Below, piece by piece: positions 1-5,720 of a DNA stretch of 6,253 nt. The notes below the pieces were generated by a model. That model was not told where the DNA came from. It was given only the letters and a program-made list of their open reading frames with translations, and did no database searches. The translations under genes and the position numbers were made by a program. This DNA comes from Candidatus Woesebacteria bacterium UBA5073 (lineage in GTDB: Bacteria > Patescibacteriota > Microgenomatia > UBA8517), in NCBI GenBank assembly GCA_002415845.1, contig DIAR01000023.1:1-6253 (forward strand), in the 5' to 3' direction. Position 1 is the stretch's first letter; each line of letters starts with the position of its first letter.

Positions 1-313
1 CATTCCTGGCCGGACAATCGCAATAGAAAGCCTGCCCTTCCTTAACCAGGATATCTGCCGCTCCTTTATATTTGTTGAGTCTTTTTGATTGAACAAAAAA
101 TTCGTCCCAAGGCAAGTTAAAAGTTTTTAAAAGAGCTTGAATTTCCTCGGTCGCTCCTTTTACTTCCCTTTTCTTATCCGTATCTTCAATTCTTAAAAGA
201 AACTTACCGTCGTTGTGTTTAGCCAGGGCATAAGCGTATAAAGCGGTTCTTAAGCCTCCGATGTGCAAACTGCCGGTTGGAGAAGGTGCGAACCTGGTTT
301 TTATTGTGGACAT
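1..313 (-). CDS. gltX: Glutamyl-tRNA synthetase, N-terminal part (runs off the window)
   Basis: This is a class I aminoacyl-tRNA synthetase that charges tRNA-Glu with glutamate in the cytoplasm. The first 104 residues are present and the rest lies beyond the left edge. The Rossmann-fold start is clear: FAPSPTGSLHIGG at residues 8-20 carries the HIGH-type ATP-binding signature (H17-I-G-G), and RIEDTD follows at 41-46, typical of GluRS/GlnRS. C98-D-C100 matches the first half of the zinc-binding C-x-C site of E. coli-type GluRS at the same residue numbers; the second half is outside the window. The ATG at 313 lies only a few residues before the conserved block, as is normal for the family. It diverges from the next gene across 42 bp. 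Whether it is discriminating, or also charges tRNA-Gln, cannot be judged without the anticodon-binding domain. Confidence 0.96.
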   Translation of the reverse strand, partial: MSTIKTRFAPSPTGSLHIGGLRTALYAYALAKHNDGKFLLRIEDTDKKREVKGATEEIQALLKTFNLPWDEFFVQSKRLNKYKGAADILVKEGQAFYCDCPARN

Positions 314-318
314 TCCAA

Positions 319-348
319 TTGAATTCTAGCAGGATTTGAAGCTATACT
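319..348 (+). promoter_or_regulatory. Predicted sigma70-type promoter of the membrane protein gene at 356
   Basis: TTGAAT (319-324) and TATACT (343-348) are spaced by 18 nt and match the consensus hexamers at 4/6 and 5/6. Seven nucleotides separate the -10 from the ATG at 356, so transcription should begin on or one base before the start codon, giving a leaderless mRNA. The AAGG at 351-354 is only 1 nt from the ATG, too close to act as a usual Shine-Dalgarno site. The -35 overlaps the gltX -10, and the -10 overlaps the gltX -35. Confidence 0.55.
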
Positions 349-351
349 CAA
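323..351 (-). promoter_or_regulatory. Predicted sigma70-type promoter of gltX
   Basis: On the minus strand TTGAGT (351-346) is followed after 17 nt by TAGAAT (328-323). These match the -35 and -10 consensus at 4/6 and 5/6. Nine nucleotides separate the -10 from the gltX ATG at 313, so the predicted transcript has a leader of about 2-3 nt or none. No Shine-Dalgarno site would fit in such a leader. The element interleaves with the opposing promoter at 319-348. This is a visual consensus match only. Confidence 0.5.
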
Positions 352-355
352 AGGA

Positions 356-1402
356 ATGACTTCCCTGACCCAAACGGCTATCACAACCAGAAAAATAATC
401 AGATATGGCATCTTTTTTGTCATTTTTTTAATCATCGGCAGAATCGTTTTGAATATCGGCATTAGCATCTATAAAAAACTGTTTCCGGCTCCTCCTCCTG
501 CACCAACCGTAACTTGGGGAAAACTACCTAAGTTACCATTTACGGAAAGCGCCAAGACTAATTTGTCCTTTACCCTGGAAACGACCGAAGGATCACTACC
601 CACTCTTCCCGAACAGGGAAAAGTCTTCTTCATGACTAAGTTGGCATCAAACCTTCTTTCCCTTGATACGGCTAAAGAAAAGGCTAATCAGTTGGGCTTT
701 TCTCCGGTCGGTGAAGAGGTTTCCCAATATCTTTACCGTTTTAAACACAAGACGGCTCCGGCAACTTTAGAAATGAACATTATAACCGGGATCTTTTCAA
801 TATCTTATAACCTTAAAGAGGATGCCTCCCCGATTGAAGTCAGACCACCCGTTCCGGAAGTGGCTGCCTCAGAGGCAAGGTCATTCCTTTCCGGTGCTTC
901 TATCTTGCCCAACGACTTAACCGGTCCGACCGAAAGCAATTATCTTAAACTGGAAGGTGATCAATTTGTTTCCGCTCTTTCTTTATCTGATGCTAATTTA
1001 ATCAGGATAAACCTTTTTAGGAAAAGCTATGATAATTTGCCGAGTCTAACACCCAAAACCGGACAGGCGAATGTTTGGTTTACTGTTTCCGGATCATCCA
1101 ATAGGGAAAAGAAAATTATCGCCGGAGAATTTCATTATTTCCCGGTTGATGAAAGCCAATTTTCAACCTACCCCTTAATCACCGCCCAACAAGCCTGGGA
1201 CACACTAACCCAAGGCAAGGCTTATATTGCTTCCATCGGCAACAACAAAGAAGGTGATAACATAAAAATCAGAAAAGTATACTTAGCTTATTTTGACCCG
1301 GGCGTCTCAGTTGATTTCTTCCAACCGATTGTTGTTCTTGAAGGTGATAAAAACTTTGTTGCCTATGTTCCAGCGATTACTTCAGATTATTACGGAGAGT
1401 GA
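356..1402 (+). CDS. Hypothetical membrane-anchored extracytoplasmic protein
   Basis: I do not recognise a named family for this 348-residue protein. One hydrophobic helix at about residues 16-37 follows a basic N-terminus (R12, K13, R16), so it is probably a single-pass anchor with the C-terminus outside. A proline-rich linker follows (PAPPPAP, 44-50). The rest is a soluble domain of alternating beta-strand-like and polar stretches with no cysteine and no obvious catalytic motif. The last ~80 residues (ITAQQAWDTL near 275, YLAYFDPG near 309, QPIVVLEGD near 323, FVAYVPAI at 334-341) resemble the strand pattern of YycI/YycH- or PepSY-like extracellular modules; this is inference from pattern only. 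The ATG at 356 is supported by a -10 box ending 7 nt upstream and an in-frame stop at 320-322. Its 3' end overlaps the convergent carboxypeptidase gene by 13 bp. A binding, sensing or envelope role is more likely than catalysis. Confidence 0.85.
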   Translation: MTSLTQTAITTRKIIRYGIFFVIFLIIGRIVLNIGISIYKKLFPAPPPAPTVTWGKLPKLPFTESAKTNLSFTLETTEGSLPTLPEQGKVFFMTKLASNLLSLDTAKEKANQLGFSPVGEEVSQYLYRFKHKTAPATLEMNIITGIFSISYNLKEDASPIEVRPPVPEVAASEARSFLSGASILPNDLTGPTESNYLKLEGDQFVSALSLSDANLIRINLFRKSYDNLPSLTPKTGQANVWFTVSGSSNREKKIIAGEFHYFPVDESQFSTYPLITAQQAWDTLTQGKAYIASIGNNKEGDNIKIRKVYLAYFDPGVSVDFFQPIVVLEGDKNFVAYVPAITSDYYGE

Positions 1403-2322
1403 GGACTATCAACTTTTTGCCACTCATAATTAGCAAAGATCCAATTAATCAGTTCCGTTGTTTCGCCAAATCTGTCCTGACTGCCAAGTACGGCAATCAT
1501 AACTTTCCTATTATTTCTGACTATGTAAGTAACCAGATTTTCTCTGGCGTTTTCCGTCCAGCCGGTTTTAACCCCCATCACGCCCTCCACTTTCCCGATA
1601 AGTTCATTAATATTGGTTAACTTGTGAATCGTCTTGCCATCAAGACTGGCAACCGTTTTTTGTTTTGTTCCAACGATCTTTGAAAAAACAGGATTTTGCA
1701 TGGCAATCTCTGAGACCAAAACCAAATCTTTAGCCGTTGTCTGATGCCCATAGCCGTCAAGTCCTGACGGGTTGGAAAAACTGGTTTTCAGAAGATTTAA
1801 TTCTTTAGCTTTGTTGTTCATGGCTTCTATAAAAGCCGGCCTTCCTCCCGGATAACCATCAGCCAAAACTTCAGCCGCGTCGTTGGCCGAGTAAACCAGA
1901 AGACCATAGAGTAAATCCTCCACCTTCATCTGCTCTCCTTTTATAAGATTCATTTTCTGTCCGTCAACCTTAACCTTACCAACCGTTAAAATTAAATCTA
2001 AAGGATAATAATCCAAAGCCACCAGTGCGGTCACAATCTTGGTGGTTGAAGCAGGAAGAAGTTTCTTCTCGGCATCTTTCTCATAAAGAGTTACTCCTGA
2101 GGCAACATCAACGGCCAAAACAGCCTGAGCGGAGATAACCGGATAGTTGGAGGTTTCTTTTAAGATAGGTATTTCCGGCAAATTGTTTTTTAAATTCAAA
2201 AGATTAAGAAGCCTGCTTTGAATGGGATTTTCGGTAAAAGCAAAAGCGGTTGAGGCTACAAAAACAAACGCCAACATAGAAACATAAAGCAGTCTTTTTC
2301 TTAAAAAGGGAAGAAACTTCAT
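1390..2322 (-). CDS. dacA: D-alanyl-D-alanine carboxypeptidase (peptidase S11, PBP5/DacA-like)
   Basis: This penicillin-binding protein-type serine peptidase trims the terminal D-Ala from peptidoglycan stem pentapeptides outside the cytoplasmic membrane, which limits cross-linking. All three catalytic motifs are present: S92-T-T-K95 with the nucleophile serine, S145-A-N147, and K252-T-G254. The N-terminus has a basic start (K2, R8-K-R10), a hydrophobic core at 11-28 and an AFA site, giving a signal peptide or uncleaved anchor. At 310 residues it is shorter than E. coli DacA (about 400): the chain ends about 56 residues after the KTG motif, so the C-terminal beta-domain and amphipathic membrane anchor are missing. 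The ATG at 2322 lies 5 nt after the aspS stop, with no Shine-Dalgarno site close by (a GGAGAGGG is about 22 nt away), which suggests co-transcription and possible translational coupling. The symbol names the family; the exact paralogue is uncertain. Confidence 0.93.
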   Translation of the reverse strand: MKFLPFLRKRLLYVSMLAFVFVASTAFAFTENPIQSRLLNLLNLKNNLPEIPILKETSNYPVISAQAVLAVDVASGVTLYEKDAEKKLLPASTTKIVTALVALDYYPLDLILTVGKVKVDGQKMNLIKGEQMKVEDLLYGLLVYSANDAAEVLADGYPGGRPAFIEAMNNKAKELNLLKTSFSNPSGLDGYGHQTTAKDLVLVSEIAMQNPVFSKIVGTKQKTVASLDGKTIHKLTNINELIGKVEGVMGVKTGWTENARENLVTYIVRNNRKVMIAVLGSQDRFGETTELINWIFANYEWQKVDSPHSP

Positions 2323-2327
2323 AATGT

Positions 2328-3635
2328 TTAGAGTCTAGTATCGACCCTCTCCATATCTCGAGGAAAAGCAGTGGCTTCACGGATGTTTTTCAAGCCGATT
2401 ATTCCTTGAGTTATTCTTTCAGCTCCGAAAGCAAAACCACCCTCCGGCGGCATACCGTATTTGAAGGCTTGCAAATAAATATCGATTTTCTTGGTATCAA
2501 CCTTCCATTCCTTAGCGTGGGCAACCAAAGTTTCATAATTTTCAATTCTTCTTCCTCCGGTTAGCCATTCGACACCCTTACCGATTAAGTCGAAGCCCTG
2601 ATTAAATTCCGGTTCATCCGGATCGGGATAGGTATAGAAAGGTCTTGATTTGGTCGGAAAGTGGGAAACAAAAACCAACTCACTGCCCTTTTCCTCCATT
2701 GCCCATTTGCAGATTTCTCTTTCATCCTCAGGTGCCAAGTCTTTTTCCGTTCGGTGATCAACCCCTGTTCTTTTGAAAATAATCTCCTGAGCTTCCCGTA
2801 GTTTAACCACCGGAATTTTATCCGAAACGACAGGAAGAGAAGCACCAAGTAATTTTATCTCCTCGGCACAGTTTTTCTTAACTGATTCAAAAATATATTT
2901 AATGGTGTATTCAGCCATTTCGGCCACATCCAACCAGGAATCAATAAAGCCAAATTCCGCATCCAGGGAAACCACCTCGGTTAAATGTCTGGTCGTAACC
3001 GAAGGTTCGGCCCGGAAAATTTTATTAACCGAAAAGACTCGTTCGAAAACACCAACCATAATTTGTTTATATAATTGCGGACTTTGGGCCAGATAAGTTT
3101 TGTGATCAAAGTATTTAACTTCAAAAACCTGTGCTCCGCCTTCGGGAACTTCCGGAATGATGGAGGGGGCCTGAAACTCAACAAAATCTTTGGCCTTTAA
3201 GGCTTCTCTAAAGGAATCAACAACTTCTGTTTGAATCTTTAATATCGCTTTTTGTTTCGGGTGGCGCATGGTCAGGGCTCGGTAATCAAGAAGGGTTGGC
3301 AATTCCAAATCCAAATCCTCTTTCCCGATATCGAAAGGCATCTCTGAAGCTTTAGACAATATTTTCAAAGAAGATATTTCAATTTCTAAATCACCTAGTG
3401 CTAATTTAGGGTTAATTAATTTTTCCGGTCTTTTTTTGACTAAGCCTTCAATCTCAATAACCGTCTGGGGTGTAACTTTCTCCAGGTTTTCACCAATGCA
3501 TTGAACCATACCTGATCCGTCAACCAAATCGAGAAAGGTAATTTTGCCGTGATCACGGACAACATACACCCAACCGGACAAACGAACCTTCTCACCGACT
3601 TTTGGAGCAATATCCTTGATAAAAGTTCTCTCCAT
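2328..3635 (-). CDS. aspS: Aspartyl-tRNA synthetase, archaeal/eukaryotic type (possibly non-discriminating)
   Basis: This class IIb synthetase attaches aspartate to tRNA-Asp, and in non-discriminating forms also to tRNA-Asn. With the ATG at 3635 it has 435 residues, the size of archaeal-type AspRS; bacterial AspRS is near 590 because of an inserted GAD domain, absent here. An N-terminal OB-fold (about 15-95, GWVYVVRD at 21-28) binds the anticodon. The catalytic core shows PEGGA (164-168), the aspartate-binding QSPQLYKQ (184-191), motif 2 from FRAE (207-210) to RHLTE (216-220), and motif 3 GFAFGAERI (400-408). QSPQLYKQ and SLDAEF argue for AspRS over AsnRS. The residue after GWV is Tyr, where some archaeal enzymes have Trp (discriminating) or His (non-discriminating), so tRNA specificity is open. 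A TTG at 3671 would add 12 residues but lies inside the predicted -35 box. The carboxypeptidase gene follows after 5 nt. Confidence 0.94.
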   Translation of the reverse strand: MERTFIKDIAPKVGEKVRLSGWVYVVRDHGKITFLDLVDGSGMVQCIGENLEKVTPQTVIEIEGLVKKRPEKLINPKLALGDLEIEISSLKILSKASEMPFDIGKEDLDLELPTLLDYRALTMRHPKQKAILKIQTEVVDSFREALKAKDFVEFQAPSIIPEVPEGGAQVFEVKYFDHKTYLAQSPQLYKQIMVGVFERVFSVNKIFRAEPSVTTRHLTEVVSLDAEFGFIDSWLDVAEMAEYTIKYIFESVKKNCAEEIKLLGASLPVVSDKIPVVKLREAQEIIFKRTGVDHRTEKDLAPEDEREICKWAMEEKGSELVFVSHFPTKSRPFYTYPDPDEPEFNQGFDLIGKGVEWLTGGRRIENYETLVAHAKEWKVDTKKIDIYLQAFKYGMPPEGGFAFGAERITQGIIGLKNIREATAFPRDMERVDTRL

Positions 3636-3642
3636 GATTTGT

Positions 3643-3671
3643 ATTTTAGATTGTTGCCGTGAGGTTGACAA
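3643..3671 (-). promoter_or_regulatory. Predicted sigma70-type promoter of aspS-dacA
   Basis: On the minus strand TTGTCA (3671-3666) and TAAAAT (3648-3643) match the consensus at 5/6 each, with an ideal 17-nt spacer. Exactly 7 nt separate the -10 from the ATG at 3635, so the predicted +1 is the A of the start codon and the aspS mRNA would be leaderless. This also decides the aspS start, because the upstream TTG is part of the -35 box itself. It is the strongest promoter match in the window. Confidence 0.65.
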
Positions 3672-3694
3672 GGCAGACTTAAAAAAACTACAAT
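3665..3694 (+). promoter_or_regulatory. Predicted sigma70-type promoter of the small gene at 3713
   Basis: A perfect TTGACA (3665-3670) is followed after 18 nt by TACAAT (3689-3694), a 5/6 match. The spacer carries a run of seven A at 3681-3687. Transcription should begin near 3701, leaving a leader of about 11-12 nt without a Shine-Dalgarno site. The -35 box is the same DNA, read on the other strand, as the aspS -35. Confidence 0.55.
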
Positions 3695-3712
3695 TACGCT
3701 CACTTTATCAAT

Positions 3713-4009
3713 ATGCCTAGTAATAGAAAAGAATGTTCCCTCTACCCCTGCGGGTACGTTAAGTGGAGGTTAAAAGAAGGTCAGGGCATTGCCAACCCGC
3801 TTCCTTTGGACGGCGATTGCGGTATCAACAAATCTAATTGTGTTCGTTTAGTACCACCCGCCCTAAGACCTGATTCTGTTCCCAAATTTGACAGCAAAAA
3901 AGACGAAAGGCCTGTTGCAGATACCGAATTAAGAAGAGGTCTCAGGAGCTATCCCGACCCAAATGATCCTGATTGGATCAGATATCATATTGGGAGTACC
4001 CACCGCTGA
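3713..4009 (+). CDS. Hypothetical small four-cysteine protein
   Basis: I do not recognise this 98-residue protein. It has no membrane segment or signal peptide and should be cytoplasmic. It has exactly four cysteines in two pairs, C8-x4-C13 and C36-x6-C43, in the N-terminal half, plus two histidines near the C-terminus (H92, H97), which could suit a small metal-binding fold; that is inference. It is rich in proline and in charged residues, with a PDPNDPDW stretch near residue 81-88 and a basic RRGLR before it. Support for its being a gene comes from a well-formed promoter just upstream, ordinary codon use, and an end that abuts the recJ stop exactly with no gap, so it fills an otherwise empty 300-bp slot. 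No Shine-Dalgarno site is visible before the ATG. An orphan or lineage-specific protein is the most likely reading. Confidence 0.68.
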   Translation: MPSNRKECSLYPCGYVKWRLKEGQGIANPLPLDGDCGINKSNCVRLVPPALRPDSVPKFDSKKDERPVADTELRRGLRSYPDPNDPDWIRYHIGSTHR

Positions 4010-5674
4010 TTAAAAATCCAAGTCTTTAATTTTTAATTGAAGTTTTAAATTCCCTCCCCAAGTATCCTCATCAAGAGAATAGACAATATCAATTTTTTTT
4101 CCTACCGATAAATCCTTAAAACTTTCACCTCTTTTAAAAGCAATTGCATCAAAGGTGGAATCTCCCTGTTTTACTTTTAATTTTAAATGTTTTCCTTCTT
4201 TCCCAACCGTTTTGGCATCAGCTACCTCAACCCCTTTGGTGATAAACGAAGGACTCGGATTTCCCAGTCCTGTCGGTTCAAAATCTTTTAATTTTTTATA
4301 AAGTTCCAGATTAATATCAGATAAATTTATCTCCAAATCAACCTTAGCTTTTTTAGTTAGGATTTCTTCGGTTAATAAAGGATCGGCCAGTTTAATAAAT
4401 TCTTTTTTAAAAATTTCAATATCGGTTGTTTTAAGGGAAAAACCGGCCGCCATCGGATGACCCCCTCCTCCCAAAATAAATTTTTCCATTTTCTGAATTG
4501 TTTCAATCATGTTAAATCCGGAGATGGATCTGGCTGATCCTTTGGCAATTTCACCTTTACTGCTAATGACAATCGCCGGACGGTAAAATTCTTCAACCAA
4601 TTTTCCGGCAGCCAGTCCGATAACGCCTTCGTGATAAGTTTCATGAGCCAGTATTAAGACTTTGCTTTTACTATCTTTTAAAACGACTTCTCTGGCGTGA
4701 TATATAACCTCATCAACAATCCTTTGTCTTTCCAGATTCACTTTTCCGATATGATAAGCTAGTTCTTTGGCCCGAAGAGTATCTTTTGTGCACAATATCC
4801 GAAGTGAGTCAATTGCGTGTTCAATTCTGCCCATAGCGTTAATACGGGGTGCAATGATAAAGCCAACCTCATAAGTACCAATCCCACCGAAGGTTAAAGC
4901 AGCATCGTTAATTAAAGCCGTTAAGCCCGGTCTTTTGGTTTTATTTAAAGCTTCAAGGCCGTACTTGGCAAAGGAACGATTGGCCCCAATTAAGGGTGTT
5001 TGATCGGCAATGGTGGCAATGGCTGCCAGTTCCAATCCGTCCCCATATGTGTTGGCTTTAACCGTCTTAAAGTGTTTTTTAAGTTCCCTTACTAAAACAA
5101 AGGCCAGAGAGGCGGCACATATTTGGGTGGTATGAATTATGGAGAAGGCTTTAGGTTTCGTTTTTGCCTTTACGTGGTGATCAACAACAACTACATCAAT
5201 TCCTAATTTATTTATTTTTTCAATTTCTTTTCCGGCTGTAATCCCGTTATCAACGGTAAAAAGAAGTTTAAGTTTAGGATTTTTCTTTTTTAAATCCCCG
5301 ACACTTTCAGCATTAATGCCATAACCTTCAGAAAAGCGTTCGGGAATATAAGGCAGGGCCCTAAACCCCAGGGAAAAAAGACCTTCCCAAAGAATGGCTG
5401 TGGCACAGATACCGTCAGCATCATAATCACCGTAAACAACCACATCTTCTTTTTTCTTTAAAGCTACTTTTAATCGGGAAATAGTTTTAGTAACTTCTTT
5501 TTTGTCAATTTTTAAGTCTGCAAGGGAATATTCATCAGGTTTGGGCGGATTTAAAAACAAATCCATCTCTGATTTTTTTACTAAGCCCCTGTTTTTCAGA
5601 AGAACACTAATAATTTCGGCTTCCCGATCTTTGGTTATTTTCTTTAATTGGCCTTTTATTTCCCAGTTTTTCAT
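4010..5674 (-). CDS. recJ: Single-stranded-DNA-specific 5'-3' exonuclease RecJ
   Basis: RecJ is a DHH-superfamily, divalent-metal nuclease that resects 5' ends of single-stranded DNA in recombination and base-excision or mismatch repair. From the ATG at 5674 the protein has 554 residues, close to E. coli RecJ (577). The DHH domain holds the metal ligands in order: DYDADG (83-88), VDNG (141-144) and DHH (165-167), followed by an IADQTPL segment near 222-228 and RINAMGR (277-283). The DHHA1 domain ends with GGGGHPMAAGF (402-412), a substrate-binding signature, and a C-terminal OB-like domain spans about 450-554. This full domain set separates it from short DHH phosphodiesterases such as NrnA. 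The start is supported by an AAGGGG 3 nt upstream; the frame stays open to 5779, but that would run through the promoter and into the opposing cca gene. It ends flush against the small gene's stop. Confidence 0.96.
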   Translation of the reverse strand: MKNWEIKGQLKKITKDREAEIISVLLKNRGLVKKSEMDLFLNPPKPDEYSLADLKIDKKEVTKTISRLKVALKKKEDVVVYGDYDADGICATAILWEGLFSLGFRALPYIPERFSEGYGINAESVGDLKKKNPKLKLLFTVDNGITAGKEIEKINKLGIDVVVVDHHVKAKTKPKAFSIIHTTQICAASLAFVLVRELKKHFKTVKANTYGDGLELAAIATIADQTPLIGANRSFAKYGLEALNKTKRPGLTALINDAALTFGGIGTYEVGFIIAPRINAMGRIEHAIDSLRILCTKDTLRAKELAYHIGKVNLERQRIVDEVIYHAREVVLKDSKSKVLILAHETYHEGVIGLAAGKLVEEFYRPAIVISSKGEIAKGSARSISGFNMIETIQKMEKFILGGGGHPMAAGFSLKTTDIEIFKKEFIKLADPLLTEEILTKKAKVDLEINLSDINLELYKKLKDFEPTGLGNPSPSFITKGVEVADAKTVGKEGKHLKLKVKQGDSTFDAIAFKRGESFKDLSVGKKIDIVYSLDEDTWGGNLKLQLKIKDLDF

Positions 5675-5677
5675 TTT

Positions 5678-5683
5678 CCCCTT
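5678..5683 (-). promoter_or_regulatory. Shine-Dalgarno-like site of recJ
   Basis: On the minus strand AAGGGG (5683-5678) lies 3 nt before the ATG at 5674. It pairs imperfectly with the anti-Shine-Dalgarno sequence (AAGG, spaced 5 nt from the ATG), but it is the only start in the window with a plausibly placed ribosome binding site. It supports the 554-residue form over an upstream start. Confidence 0.5.
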
Positions 5684-5703
5684 CAAGGTAAACCTAACTC
5701 TGA

Positions 5704-5709
5704 AGTATA
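5704..5709 (-). promoter_or_regulatory. Predicted -10 box of recJ
   Basis: TATACT on the minus strand (5709-5704) is a 5/6 match and would start transcription near 5697, giving a leader of about 23 nt that contains the AAGGGG site. No good -35 hexamer is seen at 16-18 nt (best is TTTAAT at 5732-5727), so this call is weak. The box overlaps the opposing TATAAT. Confidence 0.35.
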
Positions 5710-5711
5710 AT
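5706..5711 (+). promoter_or_regulatory. Predicted -10 box of the CCA-adding enzyme gene
   Basis: A perfect TATAAT lies 9 nt before the ATG at 5721, so the transcript should start about 2-3 nt before the start codon or on it. The -35 region is poor (TTCAAG at 5682-5687 with an 18-nt spacer, 3/6). It shares four bases with the opposing recJ -10 box. Confidence 0.45.
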
Positions 5712-5720
5712 GTTTGATAT

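Noticed and set aside
2345..2352. GGAGAGGG inside the end of aspS as the Shine-Dalgarno site of the carboxypeptidase gene
   Set aside because: It lies about 22 nt before the ATG, well beyond the usual 5-10 nt, and encodes part of the AspRS C-terminus.
3953..3976. PDPNDPDW in the small protein resembles YPDPDEPEF in AspRS, suggesting a gene fragment
   Set aside because: The similarity covers only a few low-complexity residues and is not continued on either side; chance is the better explanation.
4025..4038. AT-rich inverted repeat (TTTAATTTTTAATT) as a terminator for the small gene
   Set aside because: The stem would be nearly all A-T and very short, and the run is ordinary recJ coding sequence on the other strand.
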